Positions 34,926-45,802 of a stretch of DNA of 64,000 nt are shown in pieces; within the stretch, counting starts at the first letter, position 1; every line of letters starts with the position of its first letter. Location of the stretch: positions 10,004,373 to 10,068,372 of the forward strand of contig CM067065.1 in NCBI GenBank assembly GCA_033980235.1, in the 5' to 3' direction. The position numbers and the translations under genes were made by a program. Below the pieces are notes generated by a model. That model did not search any database and was not told the DNA's origin. It worked only from the letters and a program-made list of their open reading frames with translations. The DNA is from Diadema setosum. Taxonomy: Eukaryota; Echinodermata; Echinoidea; Diadematoida; Diadematidae.

Positions 34926-35579
34926 ATTGAGCTGCTATGGCATGGAAACTGTTCTATATAGGAAATTTATATACAATAACATTGTGATAAGGCAACAATG
35001 TATGCAACAATTGTCATGTGAACAATATAGGAGATGTTAGACTTTAAGTCAAATAATCTTAGTCTCTGACTTAAAATCGGTCAATTTCAACAATAAATCA
35101 AAGGAAAATAATATGTTCATTGCCATAAAAGAGTACATTACATGACCTCTACAATTACTAGGATGTGATTTATCAAGAGATTGTCACATGCTACTGTTTG
35201 CAAGGATCGTAAATGTCATATTCTCCCTGGTTGTGATTGTTTTCCCTTGGAATAATGTAAATCCCTGGCGGTACTACAAATATTATATTCCACCACATAC
35301 CAGCTAATACCTGTATAGATGATTATGACCTACATGATCTTGAAGCTTTTAAAAAAAAAATAATTATGTTAACTGGTTTTGTGTAAAGACGTCACAGGTT
35401 AAAATAAAAAAAAATACACAGTTAAAAATGTAAAAGGTAAGAATGTCAGAGGTTATTCCGTGCATCAAGATTAACTGTCATGCGACCCATGCAATGACAG
35501 TGATGTCTATACTATGTCACTGAATGCCATGTCCTTTTCTACTTATCAAGAGGAAATAAAAACTTTAGAGGGGAGGGCT

Positions 35580-36470
35580 TCACATTTTTTGTCGATAATC
35601 AACAAGGGAATCACTGTCAGGTAGAACATGCACAAATATGTACTAAGTTTCATAATACCTTGATTCACAAGAAAAAGTGAAATATAGCTCTTTCATTAGA
35701 GCTTTGACCTTTTGCCAGGAAATGTCCCTGAGAATCTCCATTAGGTATAGCTAATATGTACATGTACATCGTGTATATATTAAGTTTCATGAAAAATCCT
35801 ACAAGCATTGCATAAATATGAGGGAAATAGTGAAATTTTAAAGGGGAGTAGGGGGGGGGGGCTAGTAACTGATCAGTGGGAATCAGTGGAAATGCTGGGA
35901 GATGATTGTTCCAATCCTTATGGGATTCATTTAATGCTTCCAGGTTAGCGTCCCTGGTCAGTGACGGTGCATTAATCTGCACATTACTTGAATATGAGAC
36001 CGTTCTGAAGCAAATCATTTTCACACAACAATAGATATACAATGAACTCTTGAATGAATCCCATAAGGATTGGAACAATCATCTCCCAGCATTTCCATTG
36101 ATTCCCACTGATCAGTTACTAGCCTTCCCCTTTAAGGGCCCAATTGACCATGATCTTTGACCCCTGACCTTTGACAAATGACCCCTAAATCCCTAGAATA
36201 TTCCTGCCAGTACCAAGTTCCATGAAGATACCTCGAACCATTTGCGAGATACGGAGAAAAAAAGTGAAATTTTAACATTTTAACCTGACCTTTGACCTTT
36301 GATCTCTTGATCTAAAACTCTCTGGAGAATGTTGCTTTGGTGCAGTCACTAAGTTTCAAGAAATTACCTCCAGACATTGCATAGATATGGGGGAAATAAT
36401 GAAATTTTGAGCATTTACCTTGAACTTTTTGACCTTTCACCTCTTTGCCGATTTTACTTAAAAACTGCTT
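35580..36470. repeat. TTTGACC-rich dispersed repeat, interrupted by a TIR element
   Basis: Contains GTCAGGTAGAACATGCACAA, TACTAAGTTTCA, GGGGGAAATAATGAAATTTT and many TGACCTTTGACC units. 61690-61955 shares the same motifs in the same order. A perfect DR1-type motif TGACCTTTGACCT is at 36286-36298. No coding sequence. Confidence 0.65.
35838..36135. mobile_element. 298-bp foldback/TIR element inserted in the TTTGACC repeat
   Basis: The terminal arms are about 95 bp and nearly identical as inverses: CTAGTAACTGATCAGTGGGA at 35861-35880 against TCCCACTGATCAGTTACTAG near 36103-36122, bounded by TTTAAAGGGGA and CCCCTTTAA. The short centre (35935-36050) is unrelated. Outer flanks continue the host repeat on both sides. 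Confidence 0.8.
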
Positions 36471-37464
36471 AGTTAATTGCCCCATCATACGTCATCCTTG
36501 GACCAAGTTTGGTGAAATTTGCCTAATCCAGTCTGAATTATCTCAACTGATAAAATTTGTTAAGTCGACCTTGACCATTGACATCTGGTACATTCGGGTG
36601 TTAATATGCGTAATATGCTAATTAGGTGGTATTTGCATAGAGAAATAGTGTTTTGATATTACAAACCATTTCCTTTTGACAAAAGGATATGCATACTACT
36701 TTGGTAGTTTTATCATAAAATGCAGTTCTTAGACTGTGAGAAAAACTTTAAAAATAATGTTAATTCACTTTCTTTAGTAATTTATTATGTAAATTAGGTG
36801 GTAATGATAGTTCAAGTAATTCAAATTCTTTTCTCATTTTGTTTCATAGAGTGTTTACAACGGGTAAGATATATCTCTAGGAAGAGATTTAAGGGGGTTT
36901 AATTGTTTACAAATCAATTTCCATTTGACTTGCATAATTATGCAAATTTTATTTTTATTTACATAGGTATGAAATCAATTTTTGCAGGAATTGTTTGCAC
37001 ATATTCTATAGAATACTTCTACCAATTAGGTATTTCTGCTGGATGCACATATATTTTTTAATAATTTTTATATGTATTTTGCAAAAATTATGCAAATTAA
37101 GGCTTATTTGCATAGACACAGATTGTCTCTTTAGACGAAAATTTTTCATTTGCCCTAGGGAACATCTGTGCCAAGTAAGACATTTGTACTGTAAAATGCA
37201 GCAATCGCCCCTTTTTTCGCCCTTAGCAAGCCTACTATGTGTATACCTCTCTATTCTACGTATGCATCCCTCTACTATCATATCTATTTTATCCTTTCTC
37301 GAAAGGTCCCCCTAACAGCTGGGTGGTTATGTCCCCATTCTGTAGGTAGGTTTAGAGGCGTCTGTTCCCGGGTCTGGAAAGTTAAAGACTTCATTGACGT
37401 TGATGTGGGGCACTGTTCATCCACACAGTTCCACATGTCGACAGAATACGCCAGTTCGGAGTTA

Positions 37465-37890
37465 GCTCGTGGGCACAATACATGGTCCGAATGACCTTTC
37501 TATATTTTTTCTCTGTTGATTAGGGGCACTTCATTCGTTTTCAGAACGCCAAATGCATAAGCTTTACGTAACAATTCATGGGATTCATCAATCCTGTTCA
37601 AACAGAGAATGCACTTGCGTAGACCAAATGACCAGTCTGTCTATTAACACTTGGGAAAGCATCCATTTTCTTTTCTTTTCTTTTTTTGTATTGGTAGTAT
37701 TAACAATCTCTTTCTATTGAAAATAACCAAATACCACTTTAGTCGGGTGGATGCGCTGACAAGCAGCATATGTAAGGATTACATGAATAATCATTGCATC
37801 ACAAATGCTTATCGCCGTGAATTTAAAATCCACCATGCCTGTTGGAACGAATGATCCTTTTAGTGCTCATGCGCAAAGTGGAACTGCGAA
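37465..37890. repeat. Dispersed repeat, homologous to 10480-10890
   Basis: Shared blocks include GGGCACTTC, CAATCCTGTTCAAACA, CAATCTCTTTCTATTGA and ACTCATGCGCAAA or close variants. It abuts the telomere-like foldback at 37901. Confidence 0.7.
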
Positions 37891-37900
37891 GTGGCTATGT

Positions 37901-38731
37901 CAAGTTCCAAACCACAGAGACGGACGGTTACCATAGAGACGAAGCAAACATGGACCATAATAATAGCTTACCATCACCCGTACCGTAGTACGGGGATACC
38001 CTAACCCTAACCATAGCACCGTAGTGCGGGGATACCCTAACCCTAACAATAACTAGGGTTAGGGTCAGGTTATCCCCGCACTGCGGTACGGGTGATGGTA
38101 AGCTATGGTCCATGTTTGCTTCGTCACTATGGTAACCGTCCGTCTCTGTGGTTTGGAACTTGATAATTTATTGTGAGGGTATCAGATTTAATTGTTTTGG
38201 GTGTGAACAACTTAAAGAGAAATCAAGGAGATTCATAGAGCGTATTAGCACTTGCGCCGTAGATGATGAAGTGATGTAAAACACCTAAATAATTTATTTT
38301 TAAGAGCACTAATTGCATAATGCAATGAAAGTATTGTATTAGAGGGCGACTGCATAGAAATGATGTAATGACACATCAATCAATTGTCTTCCTATGTGTG
38401 GGGCAGCTCCAGTTTAGCACATACTTCAATTTCTTTTTTTTCTGAGTAGCGGCATTGACCCGTTTAGGACGGAGTGATTTTGCTACAACACGCATTTCTC
38501 ATAGACACCAGCCTGATTATACTCGGGACTCGTCCTCAATGGGTTAAAAATGCTATCAAGATAAAATGACTGTTTTTACTCCATCTCTTGAATCTCCTTG
38601 ATTCAATTGTCATGTTCTCACTTTCTCTTTATTGCATATTCTATCATATTAGTGAATATTCTTTTTTTAAAAGTGGACTCTCGATTTAGGTAGTTTCTCT
38701 TTCTCTTTACTTTGACGTGTTTTCTATATCT
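37901..38731. mobile_element. Telomere-like foldback element, copy 2 (complete palindrome)
   Basis: 37901-38162 is a large palindrome: CAAGTTCCAAACCACAGAGA at the left against TCTCTGTGGTTTGGAACTTG at the right, with arms of about 110 bp. ACCCTAACCCTAAC / GTTAGGGT sits near the centre. The following segment to 38731 repeats 32940-33559 with only scattered differences and ends at a (CT)n tract. No ORF. Confidence 0.75.
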
Positions 38732-39008
38732 CCCTCCCTCTCTCTCTCTCTCTCTCTCTTCATATATATATTTATACTTCGGACCATTAGTTCTTTTAAC
38801 AATCAAATAATGAAATTAAAAAATGGGATATAATTATTAGAATAGAAAAAAAAATGATATAAAACTCATTTGGTGTGATGTGAATAGATGGAAGTTAACA
38901 CAGTAGTCTACTGAACTGTTTTCCTTACAGAAACATAGCGTTGCTTGTCCCAAACTGATTTTAACACGTTTACGCATGCGTATTAAAGTTGATTACTGTT
39001 TTACATGT

Positions 39009-39581
39009 TAAAGGACAAGTACACCTTCATATACATAAGGATTGAGAGAATGTAGCAGTATTAGTAGAACACATCAGTGAAAGTTTGAGGAAAATCCGAC
39101 AATCCGTTCCAAAGTTATGAGTTATGAATTTTTAAAGTTTCTGTGCAGTCACTGCTGGATGAGAAGACTACTGCAGCTGATGATGTCACATGCGTACAAC
39201 GATATAAGAAAAATATAAAGAGAATTTCACAAAATTTAATTTTTTGAAAAAAGTGCACATTTCCTCAGCCTGTCACTGATGTATGTTAAGGGTAATATTA
39301 TTCCCCCTGCCTTCTGAAAGAGGCAAGTCAAGCGTTCTTTTATTATGCGAGAAAAGTGAAAATATGTTAAATGTCCTTTATGTTTTCTTTATATTGTTGT
39401 ACACATGTGACATCACAAGCTGTAGTAGTCTTCTCATCCAGCAGTGACCCAGCAGAAACTTTAAAACATCATAACTTTTGAACGGACTGTCCAATTTTCC
39501 TCAAACTCTCACTGATGTGTTCATACTGAATTGCTGCATACACTCAATCCACATGTCTATGAAGGTGAACTTGTCCTTTAA
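39009..39581. mobile_element. GTGGATTGAGTG TIR element, copy 3 (AAAGGACAAGT ends)
   Basis: Left end AAAGGACAAGTACACCTTCA and right end TGAAGGTGAACTTGTCCTTT are inverses. The interior matches copies 1 and 2 (GTGAAAGTTTGAGGAAAATC, ATTGTTGTACACATGTGAC), but the outermost bases differ from theirs. Confidence 0.75.
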
Positions 39582-40044
39582 AGTTAACATATTCATGGTA
39601 ATCCGGTTAATGTAATAAAACAACTTGTGTATTTTTTTTTTTGGACGTCATTTGTTATTTCTAATATTTAGGAGTTTGTTTGTTCGTTTGTTTGTTGTTG
39701 GTTTTTTTTTTGTGGGGGATGGGGATTTCAAAGAGTTTCATTTGTGCGAACCAAGTAACACCGTTCATGATTCCACGAAGCACCATGCATTTCAGAGCCC
39801 TCCGTACATCTGTACGTCTGAAATCATCCCTCTCCGCTCCTGTTAATGCTTATGACGAAAGTTGAATACACTATCACGTTGTGTTAACTTCCATTATTTA
39901 TAGTCATATCATACCTTTTGTTAACACATCAAGCATAGTCATGTTACCATACTATTGGTATTGTGTACAGACATGTTGCCGACAGATCTCAAAGAATTAA
40001 TCAGCAATCAATCTACGCGTCTGTTTCCGTGTGTGAGTGTGCAG

Positions 40045-40210
40045 GGCGGTAATGTGGCTCAGTCGGCCTCCAGATCCAAAGAATCCGGGTTCGATACCCG
40101 TGTCTACCTGATCAATGTTGTGTGTAAGCCTACCGTCCCCTCTACTAACAGGCAAAACACTCTGTCCATCGAATTAGGACATAAAGTGGAGGTCCCGTGT
40201 GTTTATTATT
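40045..40210 (+). mobile_element. tRNA-derived SINE
   Basis: Head: TGGCTCAGTCGG (A box) and GGGTTCGATACCC (B box). Tail: CTAACAGGCAAAACACTCTG and GGAGGTCCCGTGTGT, related to the tail of the minus-strand copy at 30018-30178 and to 50990-51066. Confidence 0.6.
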
Positions 40211-40390
40211 AGTCACAACTCACGCTATTCAGGTGTAGTGGTCCTCCTATACCTATTCACACAAGAAAACGGGCGAATGATGCTGACCCCTCGATGTTCG
40301 CTACCGGTGACAAGCAAAAGTCACCAAACTTTACTAAACATTGTGGTATACGAGGAGGAAGAAGGGAGAAAAATAAGCAGAAGAAAACTT

Positions 40391-40475
40391 AACCCGTCCC
40401 ATGCTGGATTCTGAAATCCCCATAGACTTAATACACAGGCCGCCAGGTTTCCGTCAGTGAATGTGTTAATAATGC
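40391..40475. repeat. Short repeat related to 54820-54895 (inverse orientation)
   Basis: GAAATCCCCATAGACTTAAT is present here and as its inverse at about 54857-54876, each flanked by CCCATGC- or GGTTAA-type ends. Confidence 0.55.
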
Positions 40476-41258
40476 ATAATAACAATCATTAATTTTATCT
40501 CTCTGTTTCTCAATCTCACCCTGGCTTAATCGGCTCTATTCCCCCCCCCCCTTTTTTTTCTCTAGCATGACTCTTTTCCCCCAACTAACCTATAGCATAA
40601 TTAATGGATGTGTGTATGTATAAAGGATACGAACGCATGCAACAAAGGGCAATGTTTTCATATTGTGTTAATATGTTGTCGTTGTTATCAGACCCAGCTA
40701 TAGGTACCCAACTTTTTTTTTCTCTTTCTTCGCTAAGTTTTCCCGCACGATTCATCAATTTAATTTCTCTAATTTTCGCACATGTTTTTTTTTCAATTTA
40801 GCTATTATTTCTGCCATTTTGCTTATTGTTACATAACACAACGTAAAGTTAATTCCTATAATATTCTGCCGCCAATATTTGCTTCACCTTTCAATCAGAC
40901 ATCCAGACCAAAATGTCTGTTTGTGTGAGAGAAAAAAAAAGAACAGTAGAGAGCTATCGAAAGTAACGTATGATATATCGGCATATTTGAGCATCAGTAT
41001 ATGGAAGTTGTATACAGTATGCCGGGGAACACCATAAGGTTCCTAAACAACCGCAAAATATTCATAAACATTGATGTTCTAATTTGGAAACAAGAACTGT
41101 GCAGTATGTTCTTCTGGTGGCGTGATTACACGCTAATTTTCAGCAAAATGAAGTATACTCTCGAAAAGGAAACTACTTAAAGAAGCATCCCTGATGTGCG
41201 TGGTTGTGTTTCAGCCAACTTCTGTCAAGCGAATAATTGCATCGGAAGTCGGACGCGA

Positions 41259-41268
41259 GGGGTTTTCC
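41259..41268 (+). promoter_or_regulatory. NF-kB consensus match upstream of the IL-17 gene
   Basis: GGGGTTTTCC fits the GGGRNWYYCC consensus and lies 471 bp upstream of the start codon (it continues CC to 41270). IL-17 genes are commonly NF-kB responsive, which makes it plausible, but a single 10-bp match is weak evidence. Confidence 0.35.
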
Positions 41269-41557
41269 CCTCTATCGCCACGATATTTTTAGTCACTGAT
41301 GAATGCGTCAACAGCTATAGCCTAATGTCAGCTTGGACTTGAGTACGTATCTTGACCTCATCAATATATAGAATTTGCGCTTTTTTTTTCCTCCAGCCCA
41401 GAAATAAATAGAACAGTAGAAAGTCCTTCCTCGTCAATTCGACTATAAATCTGACAGACCGAGATCACTGCTTCAGACATCTTCGAAACGGTACAACTTG
41501 CAACATCCAAAGGTCCACGTGACCAAAGGGATACCGAAGTGATCCTAGAAACCAAAT

Positions 41558-41564
41558 TATATAG
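41558..41564 (+). promoter_or_regulatory. Possible TATA box of the IL-17 gene
   Basis: TATATAG sits about 170 bp upstream of the start codon and would place transcription start near 41590, giving a 5' UTR of about 140 bp. An alternative TATATA is at 41365. No transcript evidence. Confidence 0.3.
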
Positions 41565-41729
41565 CAGATTAAGCAGTTAAGAAGGAGGAACTAAAGAAGT
41601 CTCGCACAAACCTTGAGAAGCGCCGTTTCACCCGCACGTCTCAGCCATCTGAAAGAAGGAACGAGAAAGAGATTTGACCGAGAAAAAACCCCAAATTTGT
41701 ATTCATTTATAAACGACCTTGAAATCATC

Positions 41730-44700
41730 ATGGTAAGATAAACTTCAACTTTTGTTTCTTTTGTGTGCGTGTGGTTTGTGCTGTCTCATAGGAGAATGAA
41801 TTATGAAAGTTGAAGTACTTCTGGGTGTTATCCCAAAAGACGGACACCGTGTTTAGAAACAACGTTTTTTTTTTTCCTATATAAGATAAATGTAAACTGT
41901 ATGATAAAAGGTTTTAAAACTTTATTATTTCAAACGCAAACCACGTCAAATAACAATAGAAACATGCTAGAATATATAAAGGGGTGCAAGTATAAAAAAA
42001 AAAAAAACGGAAATGAAAACAAGACGTGTATTGAAGCTTATTACAAGAGCACACCAAAATATACTTTATTAAGTCAGATTCAATCACTCACCCCTTTTTT
42101 CGTGGTGTTGAATATAGAGTGACGCCACATTATACATGGTATGACTTGGAAGAATATTAACATCAAAGCTGACAATGCGGGATGTCTACCATAACTGTCT
42201 CCGCTGTATCTTTAATACTCAGCGTACATAAGTTTGCAGTCTGTAGGTAAACGAGTGTAAAACCTGTTAACTTTGATTCATTGGCACGAAAAGGGTTACA
42301 TTGGGAAAGTGGAGAAACGATCCTATTCAAACACATCAAGGAGTTTCACATTGATTTAACCCTGATGGCGACACTTGATATCATGCAAAACATTGCATGC
42401 ACTCAATGGAAAGTGTATAGTCTGTTGTGCGAGTTTATCCTTGACACTCATCTGCATGACAATTAACTATTTCTGGATACTCACACGAAGTAATTGCTCC
42501 ACGTAAAGAAAAAAAAAGAGAAGTTTCGAGTTTCACCTTTTGTTAACATTTCACAGTTAACGAGCTTTCTGTTTCATTAGGCTTGATTGCTACGCAATTA
42601 GTGATATCTGCGTCAAAGTTTTGATGCGTGTGAAAATAAGTTTGACTAAAGATTGATCAGTACAGGATGGAAAATATTAGTTTTGCCATAGCTTTTTTTT
42701 TTCATCAAACAAAACTTAAAGTCTTAAATGCATATGGGGCTTACTACAATGTAGTAGAATTGAAAACAGATAATCATATTGACAGGTAAGAATAATGACG
42801 TTCCCTGAAGATCCAGTAATCTTAATCGTTTTGAATTGATTATAATGGAATTTATCGGGAGGTCAGGCTTTGAATATTACCCCTAGACGGTCGACGCTGA
42901 GGCTTGTTTCGCACCAGCACTCTGAACAATCTCGTTTTCTTGTTTCCATTATAGTGCAATTCATCTGTTTTCTGCACTACATTGCTGGCTCTCGTCCTGG
43001 CGACAAGAACACATGCATTCACCACGGGGAGAAATTCAGAAAGCGTATTCACGATATCATCACCAGAACACGGTCTGGTACCAGACTACGAGGCGAAGCA
43101 CCAACAGGAAAAGGAAAGCTATCCGATGAAGAGTGGAGTAGCCTCTGCTACCCAGTCGCCATCAACCGTCCAAGAATTGCTTGAGTCCTCTCGATCGGGG
43201 CTCGATGCCTGGATTGCGGAGTCTACAAGTTGGGCTGAAAACCAAAAACTTGATGTTCAGGACGTGCGGGGAAACATCGGTCGTAATGAGGAAGTTAACA
43301 GTTCACCACAATCTGTACATGAGTTTGTGGAATCTGGAAAAGACGGGGAGGCTAGGTCAACGTCAGAGGCACAGGTGGAGGACCGAGAGACCGAATACGG
43401 ATCTGGGAGTTCTGTGGAGGACATGGCACCGACCATTGCGGCAACAAAGGTCTCTGTGGACGCCGCGCTAAGAACCGTTCTAGAAAGAGGATCGCGTGCC
43501 AGGCGCTCTTCTCTCTCGAACGAGGACGCCGGATATTGCGAGGAGCCGACTTATATCGAAGCCATTCGGAACGCCACCCTCGACCAAGGGAGTGACATCA
43601 CTAGGCCCGAGACAGCCGCGTTTGCTAACACGTGCGAAGTTGACTACCTGAAGGGAGACCTGACGAACCTTAAGGACAAGACACTGTGTCCCTGGAAGAT
43701 GGTCATTGATCACGACTCGAGCAGGTGAGTGTCCAGTGGATAAAGAGAGTACTCCCGTCTGAATGATTTCATGACTTGCTTTGCCCATGCACCTGTTACA
43801 ATAAACTTTATATGTATACTATAGTACTCAATGTTAACCGTCATCATAGGAGAGACGTCTACTTCTTTGAAACATAACCAAAAAAAAAAAGCTAAAGTCG
43901 TCGTCTGTTGCAAGTCCATATAAAGACATCTTCCGTTACTGCAACGATAACAATTTCTTTTTTTTTTCACAAAATACCATGTTTGCTTCTGCCATAAAGA
44001 GACTGGTAGAATTGGGCCGCTGAGAGAGAAAGCAAAGTAGCTGGGGCCTTCAAAGTCATTTAGCAGTAACAGCTGCAAACAAGGCGACACTACAAGATTT
44101 GCTTCGATGGGAGTAGTTTTCAACTTAAACGTTGTAATGGGCGTGGTTTTCCCCTCTCTCTGTTCCTGCTCCAGATACCCACGTGACATTCCGGTCGCCC
44201 AGTGTGGATGCAAACGTTGCATCAACCCAAGACGCCACTACGGGGGTTCGACTATGTACAGGTACAACACTCACACGATCTTCAACCGATGCCAGCCTGT
44301 TCATCGAACTATCACTGTACTCAAGAGAGGGAACTGTGAGAATGGCATGTACAGGTGCGTTGTTTTGGCCCTCTAAGGCCACCTTCTTGTTCTCCCTTAA
44401 TACGTAGATTATGCACATGAGTATGACTCAAACTGATCGAATGCAATGCGTAATAAAAAAAAAACACACACACACACACAAAAGAAATTAGGGAATCTAA
44501 CATATCGTAGATGTCTTAACGAAAATTATGGGTGGAGCTAAACTTTTTCAATGCTTGCCCTGAAAAAAAGAAGCTAGACTCTCCGTATACAACTTCAACC
44601 TAGGATAAAGTCGAAGATAGCACTGTGATCGAGTTTGAATAAAACTAAATGATTAAAATAAATGTGATTTTAAGTTAATGAAAAAGAGGTTGGGAGTGTA

Positions 44701-44827
44701 AGTCCTCTTTGTTGGTTCGTCAATTGATCTCTATTCTCTCTACTTTTTTGTTTTGTTTAACAGGTATAAGGTAACAGAGATGAGCATACCGGTTGCCTGT
44801 GTGTGCAGCCGGCAACGCATGGCTTAA
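41730..44827 (+). CDS. IL17: IL-17 family cytokine precursor, four coding exons, about 338 residues
   Basis: Secreted cytokine; family members form cystine-knot-fold dimers that bind IL-17 receptors. Exons: 41730-41732 (ATG only, then GTAAGA donor), 42955-43724, 44175-44354, 44764-44827 (TAA). All introns are GT-AG; phases 0, 2 and 1. Residues 1-22 are a signal peptide (MCNSSVFCTTLLALVLATRTHA). About 23-181 are acidic and Ser-rich with no recognised domain. RARR at 182-185 is a furin-type site, leaving about 153 residues, the usual size of a mature IL-17. The IL-17 domain shows LCPWKMVIDHDSSRYPRDIP, AQCGCKRCI, RTITVLKRGNCENGMYR and the C-terminal IPVACVCSR. Cysteines: 196, 228, 246, 268, 270, 273, 297, 312, 330, 332. 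An in-frame stop at 41592 and no other in-frame ATG before 41730 support the start. The only host gene recognised in the window. Confidence 0.9.
41733..42954 (+). other. Intron 1 of the IL-17 gene
   Basis: Begins GTAAGATAAAC directly after the start codon and ends TTGTTTCCATTATAG. No coding sequence or intact repeat element is recognised within it. Confidence 0.75.
43725..44174 (+). other. Intron 2 of the IL-17 gene
   Basis: Donor GTGAGT, acceptor with a strong pyrimidine tract CCCCTCTCTCTGTTCCTGCT then CCAG. Splicing joins AG to A and keeps the cysteine-rich domain in frame. Confidence 0.85.
44355..44763 (+). other. Intron 3 of the IL-17 gene
   Basis: Donor GTGCGT, acceptor TTTTTTGTTTTGTTTAACAG. 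A short CA tract is at 44465-44480. Confidence 0.85.
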
Positions 44828-45553
44828 ACAAATGCAGGCCTAGGCTCACTGACAAGACCAACTCATCACCACTGGATTCAAGATCGATGTCTTCGGGGTT
44901 CCGGAACCCAGTCGTCACCAACATCAACTCTGCTGTATGCCATGTCAACGGTATTTAAAATCAAAGACTCTGTGGGGGTTAAGTGTAGACAATGAAGCAC
45001 CAAAAATACGTTGGGTACCAGCTCATCTCAGGTGTGTTACAATATATTCTACTGGTGAGAAAATTATCATATATATTGTACCATTATTTATTTCTGCAAT
45101 GGATTTCATATCCTACGATGTACTGGTCGTTGCGATCACCTCAGAACACGCATACCTACCTCAGTTGTATCGTTAAGAGGCTGCAAAAGATATAGCATTG
45201 ACTGCACTGAAAAATTCATAGAAGGCAAAAGTGGTGGTCTCGAAATTCTGCAATGACCGATTGTGTGCTGCTTGTTTGATTGTAAGCTGATGCGTAATAT
45301 TCAGTATAAAATTTTCAATTATCTCTCGTCTACTGCTTCTTGAAAGGAAAACCTTGATGTACAGTAAGTCAGCATTAGTACTTGTGCGATAGTGATATTA
45401 ATGTATTGTTTGTTGGAGCACAATTGTTATTTATTATAGTGTATGTGAGGCTGTATGTGTGCTTGATTCTTTCTGTGTGCTATTTAAACATGGAATCCCA
45501 TGGATTTTTCTAGAACTTTTCATCATATGATGTTATCGACGTTGCTTAAGACA
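44828..45553 (+). other. Probable start of IL-17 3' UTR; no other gene seen
   Basis: No AATAAA was seen close to the stop codon; the first clear one downstream is near 47712, so the 3' end is unresolved. Confidence 0.35.
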
Positions 45554-45802
45554 TGAAGAGTTTATTCGCAAAAACCGATAAGTCCATTTTTGAAGATTTT
45601 GAAGTACGGTCTCTGTCATAAAGTACAAAATAATACCTTTTAAATGATATATTGGTCACTACTTATAAAGGTACATTTTTGAAGTTATGGTCAAAAGAAG
45701 CAAATATTTTCTTACTATTCTCTTTATTTCTCTTGACCTTTAATCGCAAATATCTCCATTTGGCAAATATGGACTTATCGATTTTCGCGAACAAACTCTT
45801 CA
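45554..45802. mobile_element. MITE, copy 3 (TGAAGAGTTTG family)
   Basis: A 249-bp copy with ends TGAAGAGTTTATTCGCAAAA and the inverse. It is flanked by CA on both sides instead of TA. Confidence 0.85.

Noticed and set aside
43480..44225. Minus-strand frames of 102 and 171 codons opposite the IL-17 gene
   Set aside because: Antisense shadows of exon 2 and intron sequence with no domain of their own.
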